Of a DNA stretch of 64,000 nt, positions 35,701 to 44,253 are shown one piece after another; positions within the stretch are counted from its first letter, which is position 1, and the number at the start of each line of letters is the position of its first letter. The notes below the pieces were generated by a model that saw nothing but the letters and a program-made list of their open reading frames with translations, was not told the origin of the DNA and searched no databases. The stretch comes from Oscillospiraceae bacterium. GTDB lineage: Bacteria > Bacillota > Clostridia > Christensenellales > Aristaeellaceae. The stretch lies in contig JAISWI010000072.1 in assembly GCA_031270865.1 (NCBI GenBank), forward strand, positions 1 through 64,000, written 5' to 3'. Position numbers and translations under genes: made by a program.

Positions 35701-35840
35701 TTCATCGAGGCTTCAGCGTTGCGAACCTCGCGTTCAGTTACCTCATTGGATGAGGTCGCGCCCAGCGCGTTCCCGCCGACGCCGCAGATGAGTAGCAGCG
35801 CCAGCGCGATGGAAGTTGCCTTGTGGAACCTTCCTGACAT
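32793..35840 (-). CDS. Secreted GH3 beta-glycosidase with permuted domain order
   Basis: A 1015-residue GH3 enzyme. A signal peptide (about 1-27, ending NALG/ATS) has a cysteine but no lipobox. The GH3 C-terminal domain comes first (about 50-325), then a fibronectin-III-like domain (about 330-430), an extra region, and finally the GH3 N-terminal TIM barrel (about 630-900) with DGPAGLR, KHYAGNSQEDNRN and the nucleophile Asp in LIMTDWGGG (near 818). This reversed order is known from some Ruminococcus and Butyrivibrio beta-glucosidases. The ATG at 35840 follows AAGGAGGG. It is 52 bases downstream of a sugar importer, which presumably takes up the released sugar. Confidence 0.92.
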   Translation of the reverse strand: MSGRFHKATSIALALLLICGVGGNALGATSSNEVTEREVRNAEASMNIAAQGMVLLENKDDALPVAPGVVALFGAGAIATVKGGTGSGDVNQRYTVNVYEGLKNAGYTITSEGWITEYQTWYDEELAAAGGGGFAMFGPSVPLLDKEISDEQLSQAKASDTAIYVIARNSGEGADRKPEKGDWLIDDLETANIKKLAAEFDKLIVVLNVGGVIDTSFSREIDGIDAVLLMSQAGMRGGDALALVLSGEVTPSGKLVDTWAKDYQDYPSSAAFSGNDGNTVYEEYTDGIYVGYRYFDTFGVDPAYPFGFGLSYADFTIAAESVEADAETITVKAAVTNTSDTYSGKEVAQVYFSAPQGSLEKPYQELAAYGKTDELKPGESQTLTLTFPTSEMSSYDEDRSAYVLEAGDYILRVGNSSRSTQAAAVIRLDAEAVTEQLSALVKPDKEIETLSNAGAAPFTYDGEADQIAAAPVVSVAAAGIKTANNASLYIEENVTAYVSDTTQTEYLAQNLPYKLGSGTVDEYHESVVKFKGDYSQYTLKDVYDGLITMEQFVSGLDEIILADIVIGGAKLPSDPAAGGGFGFGNTTSPNSASVNDTTMIGAQANSVAGAAGETVGIYIESKKIPNIVLADGPAGLRVTQQVPQEDGSTLYQFGTAWPIGTLLAQTWDTALMELMGSGIGEEMVELGVTLWLAPGMNIHRNPLCGRNFEYFSEDPLVTGLTAAAETKGAQSRPGVGVTLKHYAGNSQEDNRNAVNNTIPERAFREIYLKGFEIAVKSAQPMAIMTSYNQNQGIPAADSYDLCVNLTRGEWGFQGLIMTDWGGGQSTPGASMHAGNDLIMPGSSVDTITINAFQDVEPIIAEDGIFPVVTAEVLSFGPGMSFPMTSVSWGEFIPSPDGDVVIETKADNAALETATRPAIDNATMTVIDRPVKDLIAELGEAAIVTDNGDGTSAITYKGSYVRNNISLGDLQKSVINILNVVIRSSQFANMFEDVEAAAYTPALADTLVAYVSVEKD

Positions 35841-35892
35841 ACCGGGAACCCTCCTTTTTATTGCCAGGCGCTTCGACGCGCCATGGGCTTCC

Positions 35893-37098
35893 TTAAGCTT
35901 GCCTTCGGGATATAATATCGAACGCCACCGCGAGGATGAATATAGCGCCCTTGAGCATATACTGGAATGAAATATCCACGCCCATCAGGTTCATGCCGTT
36001 TGTCAGCGAGATGATCACCAATGCACCGACAAGCGTGTTGGTCACCTTGCCTACACCGCCGGAAACCGAAACGCCGCCGATATAAGACGAGGCAATAGCG
36101 TCCATTTCAAACCCCAAACCAGCCGTTGGCGTCGCTGACGCCATGCGCGAGGTGTACAGGATGCCGGACAGGGCGGCAAGCAGGCTCATTGAGCAGAACG
36201 CCAGGAACGTCACCTTTGCCACGTTAACGCCTGAGAGCTCGGCTGCCTCGGTGTTTCCTCCAATGGCATATACGCTGCGGCCCAGCGGGGTTTTGGACAG
36301 GATGAAGTGATAGATCAAAAGTACGACGCCGACGATTACGGCAGTCCACGGCAAGCCTTTGTAATGGGCGAGCATCCAAAACACAACTATCACGAGCGCG
36401 ACGGACAGGGCAAGCGTTCCAGCAAAGGTCGATGGTGAGGATACTTTGAAATCGTACCGGCGCATGTTCCGCCGTGACCGGAATTGCGACGCGGCGACGG
36501 CCAACGCGCCCAGAACGCCAATCATCAGCGTGAGGATGTGTATGCCGTTTCCATGAAACCAATCCGGAATGAATCCGTTGGAGAAACTGCGGAACACGGT
36601 GTCACGCACGATGATTGTACCTGTCGCGGTGGTTACGCGGGACAGGCACCCGCGGAATATGAACATCCCCGCCAGCGTCGTCACGAACGCGGGCACCTTG
36701 ACCTTTGCCACAAGGAACCCCTGATACATGCCAATCACAATGCCCAGAGCCAGAATGATCGGGATCACTGCCAGCACATGCGTCCCGCGCGAGAGCAGCA
36801 TAGCCGCGACCGCGCCCATAAAACCCGCGACGTATCCAACCGACAGGTCGATGTGCTTAATGATCAGGATGATCGTCATTCCAACCGCCAGCACAGCGAC
36901 ATATCCCGTCTGGTTTATCAGGTCTGTCAGATTCCGGGGCGACAGGAATAATCCGTTTGTCGCGGCGCCAAACACGATGAAGATCACCAACAGCGCGATA
37001 TACATCGCGTATTCGCGGATGTTGGCTTTAAGCAACGAGAGAATCGGCGGACCGCCCCGCTTCTCGTGAGGTATCCCTATTTGCGTTTGCGCGTTCAT
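35893..37098 (-). CDS. Sugar ABC importer permease (XylH/RbsC/MglC family)
   Basis: A 401-residue permease of the BPD_transp_2 family with about ten hydrophobic segments. LAVGMTIILIIKHIDLSVGY and YAIGGNTEAAELSGVNV are diagnostic. The ATG overlaps the stop of the ATPase gene (ATGA). It transports a monosaccharide with the ATPase and the ChvE-like binding protein of the same operon; the exact sugar (xylose, arabinose, galactose or glucose) is not evident. Confidence 0.93.
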   Translation of the reverse strand: MNAQTQIGIPHEKRGGPPILSLLKANIREYAMYIALLVIFIVFGAATNGLFLSPRNLTDLINQTGYVAVLAVGMTIILIIKHIDLSVGYVAGFMGAVAAMLLSRGTHVLAVIPIILALGIVIGMYQGFLVAKVKVPAFVTTLAGMFIFRGCLSRVTTATGTIIVRDTVFRSFSNGFIPDWFHGNGIHILTLMIGVLGALAVAASQFRSRRNMRRYDFKVSSPSTFAGTLALSVALVIVVFWMLAHYKGLPWTAVIVGVVLLIYHFILSKTPLGRSVYAIGGNTEAAELSGVNVAKVTFLAFCSMSLLAALSGILYTSRMASATPTAGLGFEMDAIASSYIGGVSVSGGVGKVTNTLVGALVIISLTNGMNLMGVDISFQYMLKGAIFILAVAFDIISRRQA

Positions 37099-38723
37099 GC
37101 CGTCTCCTCCCGTGTTTGATCATGGGTTGTTCTATCGTCACGGCCGGACAGTGTCGCCATGGACATAATCGACTGCTCCGACGCGTCCCGCGCGGACGTT
37201 TCACCGACAATCCTGCCTTCCGCCATCACGTACAACCGGTCACTCATACCAAGGATCTCCAGCAGTTCGGAGGAGATCATGATGATTGACATACCTTGCT
37301 CAACAAGCTGGTTCATCAGGGTGTAGATCTCATACTTCGCGCCGACGTCGATACCGCGCGTCGGCTCGTCGAGGATCAGCAGGTCAGGCTTGGCGAATAT
37401 CCATTTAGCCAGCGATGTTTTCTGTTGGTTTCCGCCGGAAAGGTTGCCCGTAACCTGGAAAACGCTCGGCGCTTTGATGTTGAGCGCCTTCTTTAAACCT
37501 TCAGCGGCGCGTATCTCCTCATTGCCGTTGACGATCATACCAGACGTCAGTTTGCGCAGCGCGGAAAGCGTAGCGTTGAACCGGATATCCTGTATTAAAA
37601 CTAGCCCGTTCTTCTTGCGGTCTTCTGTAACATACGCCAGGCCCGCGTCAATTGCTTGACGGGGATGCGCGAAGCGGGCGAGCTTTCCCTTAAACTCTAG
37701 CGAACCGCTGATAAGGCGGTATCCGGGCGTATTGCCGAACAGGCTTAACGCCAGTTCGGTACGGCCAGCGCCCATAAGCCCGGCCAGGCCTACGATCTCA
37801 CCTTTACGCGCATCAATCGAAACGTTTCGAAGTATCTCCCGTTCGGACATAGGATCATAAACTGTCCAGCCGCGCAGCGCGAATAGAACATCGCCCGGCT
37901 GGGACTGGGCCCGCTTCGGATAGATGTCGTCGATCGACCGCCCGACCATGTTTCGGATCAGGTCGCTTTCGGTGACGGCGCCAGCCCTCGTATCCATCGA
38001 ACAAACGGTCACGCCGTCCCTCAGCACCGTGATGGTATCGGCTATCGCCAGCACTTCCCGCAGCTTATGCGAGATCATAACGCAGGTTACGCCCTGCCCT
38101 TTCAGTTCGCGGATCAGGCACAGCAGGTTGTCGCTGTCATCGTCGTTCAGCGCAGCCGTCGGCTCATCCAATATGAGCAGCTTCACATTCTTGGACAGCG
38201 CCTTCGCGATCTCAATCAATTGGCGCTTCCCAACGCCCAGACTCTTGATTTTCGCCCGGGGATTTACCTTCAACCGGACCCGCTCCAGCAGCTTACTTGC
38301 CTCAACCAGCGTCCGATTCCAGTTGATGACGCCTCCGTCGCGCAGTTCATGGCCAATGAATATATTTTCATAAACGGTCAGTTCAGGGAACTGCGCCAAT
38401 TCCTGATATATGATTGCTATGCCGATCTTCTCACTGTCGGCGGCGCCGTTGAGCCGCGTTTCCCGTCCTTGATAGAAGATATCGCCCTCATAACTGCCGT
38501 ATGGGTGTGCGCCGGACAGAATCTTCATTAACGTAGACTTACCCGCGCCGTTTTCCCCGACGAGGCAGTGTATCTCACCGCGCTTGACGGCGAAACACAC
38601 ATTGTCCAGCGCGCGAACGCTTCGAAACATTTTCACGATGCCGCGCATCTCAAGAAGCCATTCGGAAGGTTCCGTCCGCGCGGAAGGCGGCTCGGAACGC
38701 GCGGTATCGCCTTTACGGTGCAC
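37095..38723 (-). CDS. Sugar ABC importer ATPase (XylG/MglA family), double ABC domain
   Basis: A 542-residue ATPase with two fused ABC domains. The first has Walker A GENGAGKST (about 56-64) and Walker B LLILDEPTAALND; the second has the degenerate Walker A GLMGAGRTE expected for this family, signature LSGGNQQKTSLAKW and DEPTRGIDVG. The reading frame begins near the left end of a 114-base gap containing an 11-bp hairpin after the binding-protein gene. Its neighbours are the binding protein upstream and the permease downstream. Confidence 0.94.
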   Translation of the reverse strand: MHRKGDTARSEPPSARTEPSEWLLEMRGIVKMFRSVRALDNVCFAVKRGEIHCLVGENGAGKSTLMKILSGAHPYGSYEGDIFYQGRETRLNGAADSEKIGIAIIYQELAQFPELTVYENIFIGHELRDGGVINWNRTLVEASKLLERVRLKVNPRAKIKSLGVGKRQLIEIAKALSKNVKLLILDEPTAALNDDDSDNLLCLIRELKGQGVTCVMISHKLREVLAIADTITVLRDGVTVCSMDTRAGAVTESDLIRNMVGRSIDDIYPKRAQSQPGDVLFALRGWTVYDPMSEREILRNVSIDARKGEIVGLAGLMGAGRTELALSLFGNTPGYRLISGSLEFKGKLARFAHPRQAIDAGLAYVTEDRKKNGLVLIQDIRFNATLSALRKLTSGMIVNGNEEIRAAEGLKKALNIKAPSVFQVTGNLSGGNQQKTSLAKWIFAKPDLLILDEPTRGIDVGAKYEIYTLMNQLVEQGMSIIMISSELLEILGMSDRLYVMAEGRIVGETSARDASEQSIMSMATLSGRDDRTTHDQTREETA

Positions 38724-38745
38724 GATTAGTTTCTCCCTTCATTCG

Positions 38746-38774
38746 CGCGGAGGCAGACATGCGCTGCCTCCGCG
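38746..38774 (-). other. Intercistronic stem-loop after the sugar-binding-protein gene
   Basis: A perfect 11-bp stem CGCGGAGGCAG / CTGCCTCCGCG with a seven-base loop sits between the binding-protein stop (38838) and the ATPase start (38723). No U-run follows on the minus strand. Confidence 0.7.
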
Positions 38775-38837
38775 TATTTCCCCTTTGGTTTGCGCGCGCG
38801 GTACTAGTTAGTAAGGCTTATAGGCCGCGCCGCTCGC

Positions 38838-39926
38838 TTACTTGATCCCGGTGAATTGGGATACGGCGTAGTAGCCGGTATCGATCAGCACGGACACGAC
38901 GTTGTCCTTCGTCACGACCACGACGGGCGTCTGCTTGGCGGGTACATCGACGACAGTGTTGTTGTACGCCGCGTCAGTCGCCGGGATGGAGCCTTCCATG
39001 ACGGTTATGGCCATATCCATCGCGTCCTGCGCCAGAGTGCGGGTATCCTTGAATACGGTCATGGACTGCAGGCCGTCGATCACATACTGCACCGACGCTA
39101 TCTCAGCGTCCTGGCCGGTTACATAGTAACCGTTGACGTCCGCGTCGGAGGAGAACACATCTGCTATCGAACGCGCCGTGCCGTCGTTGGGAGCGAGGAT
39201 GTAGCACAGGCCTTTTTCATCGGCGCCGACAGCGGTCAGATGCGCTTCGGCCTTTGACTTGGCGACGTTGAAATCCCAATCCGTAGTGATCTGCCCGATT
39301 ATTGCGGCTTGCTGGTCGCGGGTCAGCTTGGGCTGGTCCTGCAACGCGATCGCTTCGGAGGAGTTGCGGATCACGAATGTGCCATCCGCGATCTTTGGCT
39401 GGAGGATGTTCCACGCGCCCTCGAAGAACAGGAACGCGTTGTTGTCGGTCGCGGCGCCCGCGTACAGGTACAGGGAGTTCCCCACGCCCTCGGCGTTATC
39501 CAGCAGGTATTGGCCCATCGCCTCGCCTACCGCGACGGAGTCGAACGTTACATAGTAATCCACCGCTTCGGTGTCGGTGATCAGGCGGTCATACGAGATG
39601 ACTGTGATGCCTTCCTCTTTGGCCAACTCAACCGTCAGCGCGGCCGCTCCGGCGTCCTGGGCGCAGATGATCAGGACTTTTACGCCCTTGGCGATCAGGG
39701 TCTCGACGTTCGTCCGTTCGGTCGCGGAGGAACCTTGGCTGAACAGAACCTCAACCGAATAGTCGGTGTCCGCGATCACGGTCTCAAACCGCGCCTGGTC
39801 CTGCAGCCAGCGGGGTTCGTCTTTCGTGGGAAGGACGATGCCGACATCAGTCGCGGCAAGCGCGGCGGCGCTGAGCAGCGGGGTCAGCATTGCGAGGGCC
39901 AGGAGTACGGCGAAAAGCTTCTTCAT
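38838..39926 (-). CDS. Monosaccharide-binding protein, XylF/ChvE-like
   Basis: A 362-residue periplasmic-binding-protein-like-I protein. The signal peptide MKKLFAVLLALAMLTPLLSA ends near ALA/ATD, with no lipobox. The mature protein starts VGIVLPTKDEPRW and has GITVISYDRLI, followed by VTGQDAEIASVQYVIDG, typical of ChvE/XylF. I chose the ATG at 39926 with AGAGAGGAAG upstream; the frame extends to 40076 without support. It is the first gene of the operon: binding protein, ATPase, permease, GH3. Confidence 0.93.
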   Translation of the reverse strand: MKKLFAVLLALAMLTPLLSAAALAATDVGIVLPTKDEPRWLQDQARFETVIADTDYSVEVLFSQGSSATERTNVETLIAKGVKVLIICAQDAGAAALTVELAKEEGITVISYDRLITDTEAVDYYVTFDSVAVGEAMGQYLLDNAEGVGNSLYLYAGAATDNNAFLFFEGAWNILQPKIADGTFVIRNSSEAIALQDQPKLTRDQQAAIIGQITTDWDFNVAKSKAEAHLTAVGADEKGLCYILAPNDGTARSIADVFSSDADVNGYYVTGQDAEIASVQYVIDGLQSMTVFKDTRTLAQDAMDMAITVMEGSIPATDAAYNNTVVDVPAKQTPVVVVTKDNVVSVLIDTGYYAVSQFTGIK

Positions 39927-40008
39927 CGATAACTTCCTCTCTCTTCGGGACTGTCGCTGTCCGTGTATATTGAGTCTAAACGCATTGTAACCGGGTCGGG
40001 CGTAAAAA

Positions 40009-40037
40009 AGTATCAATATTGTAATGTGAATTGTCAA
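40009..40037 (-). promoter_or_regulatory. Promoter of the sugar importer-GH3 operon
   Basis: TTGACA (40037-40032) and GATACT (40014-40009) are 17 bases apart on the minus strand. Transcription would start near 40002, about 75 bases before the binding-protein start. The weak first base of the -10 box suits an activated promoter. Confidence 0.6.
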
Positions 40038-40038
40038 A

Positions 40039-40061
40039 ATTGTTAGGTGATTGCCAACAAT
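40039..40061. promoter_or_regulatory. Inverted repeat abutting the importer promoter, probable regulator site
   Basis: ATTGTTAGG and GCCAACAAT form an imperfect inverted repeat with a five-base spacer, ending one base before the -35 box of the minus-strand promoter. This is where an activator such as the AraC-type response regulator encoded at 43401 would bind. The assignment is inference from position. Confidence 0.45.
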
Positions 40062-40098
40062 CGAGCCGCCTTTCACAGCGCGTTGACTATAAAAAATG

Positions 40099-40127
40099 TT
40101 GCAAACCTGCCCCCATACTGCTATACT
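40099..40127 (+). promoter_or_regulatory. Promoter of the kinase-binding protein-regulator operon
   Basis: TTGCAA (40099-40104) and TATACT (40122-40127), spacing 17; predicted transcription start near 40134, about 45 bases before the kinase start. Confidence 0.65.
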
Positions 40128-40177
40128 AATATACTGCGTCCGGCAGTTTATACCAATCGGAACAGGATGTGGGATTC

Positions 40178-41911
40178 ATGCGGATGCGCCTGCCAAACCC
40201 TATGCGAACCCTCCGCGCCCGCATGCTGCTGTGGTCGTTCTTATTTGTGATGCCCATACTACTCCTGTTCCTGTACAGCGCAGGCACCGCCGCCCATTCA
40301 TATGAAACGCAGATGCACGCCAACATCCAGCAAATACTGAGGCCTTTCGCCCGTGAGATAGACATAACGCTGGAGAACGCGCGGCGATACATTGCTGGCA
40401 GGCATCCCAACCTGCGCGAGACGATAGATGAAACGGACGAGTTGAAGACGCTTCAGAAAGTGTTCGAGCTGGGGGACAGTTTTTCAGAGGATCTGGTCAT
40501 CAACCCTCAGATAGACGCGGTGTTTTGGCATAGACAAGGTAAAATATGGTTTGTCCAGAATTACGCGCGTTCATATAAGAAGCAAAAAGGCGTCGCTGAC
40601 GCGCTGACCGAGTACCTGAGCGCGAGGGATACGGCGATGCCGTTGTTCCAGCAGGGCTATCAATGCCTGGAAGTCGGCGGCGTTTATTACTTTTTCACAG
40701 GTATGGACTGGGAAGGCGGTGCGCTGGGTTTCTGGTTCAGCGCGGAAACGCTGCTGGAGCCGCTGCGAAAGTCCGGGATAGAAGGATTGGAGTTGACAAT
40801 GTTCACCGACCGCACTGGTAGTATGCTCGCTGAACCGTTCAACACGCGTTCCCGGCGGAGGCTTGCCGAACTGTTGTCCGATTACCTGGTGGTGAACGAA
40901 CCGCTGAGCAGCGGCGCTTTTTCACTGACAGCGCTGCTCAACCGCGACGCCGTGCTTGCGCCGTTCACGCGCCTCTATCGGATGATAATTATCACGCTGG
41001 GCATGGCGTGTTTCTTTTTTCTAGCCTTCATTGGCTTTATGCGCTCGTCCGTCATACTGCCGATGCACCGCCTTATCCAGAAGGTGCGCGAGATACAGCC
41101 GGAGCAGATAAAGCCCATTCGCGTCCGTCCGGACGACGCCTCAGAGATACAGGAGATCACTCGTGTCATCAACACTATGGTGCGGGAAGCGGACAATCTC
41201 AAGATCCGCGTATATGAAGACAGGATTACGCAGCAGCGCACTGAGATGCAACTGTACCAACTGCAGCTGCGCCCGCATTTCTTCCTGAACGCGCTCAACT
41301 CCATATTGAATTACGCCAGGGCTGACGAGTACGCCCTGCTGCAGCGGATGATATTGGGGCTGGCCTCCCATTGCAGGTATATCCTGTACAGCCCATGGTT
41401 CGTTTCGGTGGAAGAAGAACTGGCGTACGCGCAGAACTATATAGATATGCAAAGCATGCAGCACAACCATAAGTACCGTTACCAAACCGATGTGCCGGAA
41501 GACCTACTGGATGAGGAGATTCCGATCCTTGCTATACAGATATTTGTTGAAAACGCGGTTAAGCACTCGCGGGATCTCGCCGGCGATACGGATATCTTTG
41601 TAAAGTTGTATAGGATACATGACGCTGGCGAACCGTCGTATATGGTTGCGATCGAGGACACAGGGATCGGTTTCAATCGCAAGCTGCTTAGCCAGATTAA
41701 CGATCCGTCATGGGTGTCGCTGTCGCGTGATGACCATGGCATCGGGATCGAGAACGTTCGGCAGCGACTCTCTATCCTGTACGCCGGCCGGGCTGTCATC
41801 CATTTTTCCAACCGCGAAGGAAAAGGCGCTCGTGTAACACTCCGCCTGCCGCTCCAACACGCGCCGCAGCAGGCGCTGGATAAAGACCCAGTCAGGAGGC
41901 GAGCCGCATGA
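40178..41911 (+). CDS. YesM-type sensor histidine kinase
   Basis: A 577-residue membrane kinase. Helix 1 (about 14-36) and helix 2 (about 268-290) flank an extracytoplasmic sensor domain of about 230 residues. A HAMP-like linker and the His_kinase motif LQLRPHFFLNALNSILNYA (phospho-acceptor His in RPHFF) follow. The ATPase domain has FVENAVKHS, IEDTGIGF and GIGIENVRQRL. I prefer the ATG at 40178 because AGGATG lies about eight bases upstream; a GTG at 40169 is an alternative. Its stop overlaps the next start (ATGA). It probably senses sugar, directly or through the binding protein encoded next, and phosphorylates the regulator at 43401. Confidence 0.92.
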   Translation: MRMRLPNPMRTLRARMLLWSFLFVMPILLLFLYSAGTAAHSYETQMHANIQQILRPFAREIDITLENARRYIAGRHPNLRETIDETDELKTLQKVFELGDSFSEDLVINPQIDAVFWHRQGKIWFVQNYARSYKKQKGVADALTEYLSARDTAMPLFQQGYQCLEVGGVYYFFTGMDWEGGALGFWFSAETLLEPLRKSGIEGLELTMFTDRTGSMLAEPFNTRSRRRLAELLSDYLVVNEPLSSGAFSLTALLNRDAVLAPFTRLYRMIIITLGMACFFFLAFIGFMRSSVILPMHRLIQKVREIQPEQIKPIRVRPDDASEIQEITRVINTMVREADNLKIRVYEDRITQQRTEMQLYQLQLRPHFFLNALNSILNYARADEYALLQRMILGLASHCRYILYSPWFVSVEEELAYAQNYIDMQSMQHNHKYRYQTDVPEDLLDEEIPILAIQIFVENAVKHSRDLAGDTDIFVKLYRIHDAGEPSYMVAIEDTGIGFNRKLLSQINDPSWVSLSRDDHGIGIENVRQRLSILYAGRAVIHFSNREGKGARVTLRLPLQHAPQQALDKDPVRRRAA

Positions 41912-43404
41912 ACCATGCGTACCATCATCGTTTGCGCATTGCCACAACCTTGCTTTTCCTCTTGGCGGCAATAGGCCTGCCTATCCGCAGCGCCGTCGCA
42001 TTTGATGAACCGGTATACTTTCGTTTGACAGTTCCGCTGTTCTTCGAAGCAGAGATTCCACAGGACATTGGAATGATCCAGGAGATGGCGGATCGTCTTG
42101 CTAAGGAAAGGATTGGCGCGTCGGCGCGGCTGGTTCCCCTGCTGTACCTGTCGGACTTCCATGCCGATCCATTGCGGGTTTCCGAGTTGAATATGCTGGC
42201 TAAGCAAGGCGTAACAATGGATATTTACCCGAACATCTTACCGGACCGTACGCCGATCGTATTGAATGAATTGCTGTGGCAATACGGCCAGGACATTATA
42301 GACTTGCTGGAAGATCGGCCGGGTTCGCAGATCGGCTCAGCCGATCCGCTGCGCAAGCTTGTGTCGATTAACGACTATGTATATGCCTCGGGCGTCACCA
42401 TGAGGCGTGACCTGGTTGAGCAGTACGGTATTGATCTGTCCTCTATCCATACATACTTTGACCTGGATGCTGTGTTTGCGCTTGTAAAAGCGCATGAGCC
42501 CGATCTGTATATGATCTGTCCTTACCAAACCCGCGCTTCCTTAATCAGGTTCGACAAGACGCGCATGACGGCGGGCTTTTCGTTCTTGGATGTAAGCCCA
42601 AATGATTCGGATATGCTGGTAAATTACTACGCGGAGGACGGATACCGCGAACTGGTCGCGCTCTTCCGAAAGTGGCGCTTGGCAGGATACTTACCTGAAT
42701 CTCTAGCGCTGCAAAACCTGAGGGCTTCCCATTTGGTGGATTCGGGGGAGCTTTTTGCATACACCTGCGCCTACAAGCCAGGCATCGACTACGAAGAATC
42801 AAACAGATCAGGCAGGGAGATGGTAACGGTTGCTATGACGGAGCCGATAATCACGAGCGGTTCGCTGAACATCACGTCGTGGCACATTGCCGACGACTGT
42901 AAAAACCCTGGGAAGGCAATGCAGTTCCTGAATATGCTGTATACGGATCCTGAACTATCCAACTTGCTACTGTATGGGATTGAAGGCGTTCACTATGTGA
43001 CGAAGGATGACGGCACGCTTAGCTACCCTGACGGTGTAACCGCGCAAACGGTTGGTTACCAGAACACACTTGGTTGGCTGCTTCCGAATCAAACACTTTC
43101 GCCTGTTTGGGAAGGCAATGATCCTGACCTTTGGAAACATCTGCGTATATTTGATGAAACAGCCCCGGTTTCAGACACGTTGGAATTTACATTCGACCCT
43201 GGCGCAATGTCAGCAACATACCAGAACGTCTTAGATGTTGTTCTCACCTACTCCTATGGTTTAGAAACCGGACAGCTTGATCCGGATGTCTATCTCCCGC
43301 GCATGCTTGCGGAGATGGAAGCTGCTGGGTCATCCGCTATCCTTAATATAGCGCAAGAGCAGTTCAGTAGTTTTCGAGCGCGGCAAGAGGCGAAGGCAGA
43401 GTGA
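41908..43404 (+). CDS. Solute-binding protein inside a two-component operon (probable sensor subunit)
   Basis: A 498-residue family 1 binding protein with an LplA-like C-terminal half (DUF3502-type). The signal peptide ends near AVA/FDE and has no lipobox. It overlaps the kinase gene by four bases and the regulator gene by four bases (GTGA), with no permease of its own type nearby. Such binding proteins can report ligand to a YesM/LytS-type kinase, as described for XylFII-LytS systems. Unlike the five transport binding proteins here it has no following hairpin, which fits a low-copy signalling role. The ligand is unknown. Confidence 0.85.
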   Translation: MNHAYHHRLRIATTLLFLLAAIGLPIRSAVAFDEPVYFRLTVPLFFEAEIPQDIGMIQEMADRLAKERIGASARLVPLLYLSDFHADPLRVSELNMLAKQGVTMDIYPNILPDRTPIVLNELLWQYGQDIIDLLEDRPGSQIGSADPLRKLVSINDYVYASGVTMRRDLVEQYGIDLSSIHTYFDLDAVFALVKAHEPDLYMICPYQTRASLIRFDKTRMTAGFSFLDVSPNDSDMLVNYYAEDGYRELVALFRKWRLAGYLPESLALQNLRASHLVDSGELFAYTCAYKPGIDYEESNRSGREMVTVAMTEPIITSGSLNITSWHIADDCKNPGKAMQFLNMLYTDPELSNLLLYGIEGVHYVTKDDGTLSYPDGVTAQTVGYQNTLGWLLPNQTLSPVWEGNDPDLWKHLRIFDETAPVSDTLEFTFDPGAMSATYQNVLDVVLTYSYGLETGQLDPDVYLPRMLAEMEAAGSSAILNIAQEQFSSFRARQEAKAE

Positions 43405-44126
43405 ACATCCTGATTGTAGACGATGAGATTCCGGCGGTGCTGGGCGTACTCAAGATAGTTCCCTGGGAGCGTGTTGGGATCAAGCGGCAGTACACCGCCT
43501 ACTCAATGGCGGAAGCTGCCGAGCTTTTTATACGGCATCCCATTGAGATTCTACTGACAGATATTGAGATGGGCGGCGGTACAGGGTTTGATCTTATCCA
43601 ATGGGTCAACGCGCAGGAGAAGCGCTGCGTCAGCGTGATCCTCTCCAGCTTTCCCAACTTTACCTATGCTCAACGGGCTATAACGTTAGGGGTGTATGAA
43701 TATCTGCTGAAACCGATCGAAGACACGCGTCTGGAGCAATCACTGCTTCGCGCAGCCGCGCGAGCCCATGAAATTTGCGTGACAGACGCTCGTATTACTA
43801 GGCTTGTGAGTAATCCGTTGATTGAGCGGTCTAAGCAGTATATCCAAGCCCATATCGGCGAAGATATATCTCGTAACTCAATCGCCGCTCATGTTGGATT
43901 CTCTCCGGAATACCTTTCCACCTACTTTAAAAAGGAAACGGGTATGACGCTGAGTGACTTTATCAAAGCGGAACGCGTGGCGTTCGCGAAGCAGCTGCTG
44001 AAACAAACCAACCTCCCCATCAGTATGATTTCAGGGAACGTGGGGTTTGACTCGCTTTCATACTTTTCAGCTGTATTCCGCGCGGTTGTCGGGTGCACAC
44101 CGAGGGAGTATCGGCAGGGTTTGTGA
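43401..44126 (+). CDS. YesN-type response regulator with AraC DNA-binding domain
   Basis: A 241-residue regulator: receiver domain (about 1-120, phospho-acceptor Asp54 in LLTDIEMGGG, Lys in LLKPIED) and two AraC helix-turn-helix motifs (IAAHVGFSPEYLSTYFKKET and the SGNVGFDSLSYFSAVFR region). It lacks the long linker of many YesN proteins, so it is short for the family. It starts with GTG overlapping the preceding stop. It probably activates the divergent importer-GH3 operon through the inverted repeat at 40039-40061. Confidence 0.93.
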   Translation: MNILIVDDEIPAVLGVLKIVPWERVGIKRQYTAYSMAEAAELFIRHPIEILLTDIEMGGGTGFDLIQWVNAQEKRCVSVILSSFPNFTYAQRAITLGVYEYLLKPIEDTRLEQSLLRAAARAHEICVTDARITRLVSNPLIERSKQYIQAHIGEDISRNSIAAHVGFSPEYLSTYFKKETGMTLSDFIKAERVAFAKQLLKQTNLPISMISGNVGFDSLSYFSAVFRAVVGCTPREYRQGL

Positions 44127-44253
44127 CAGAATGGGGCGATATATAGTCTGCTAACTTGAAAGGTGTTGTATTTTTTATGAACAACCGGATCCGCTCCGCT
44201 TTTCAGGATTGACGAAGTTTCATACCGTGACAACTATGTGTATATTACATCCC

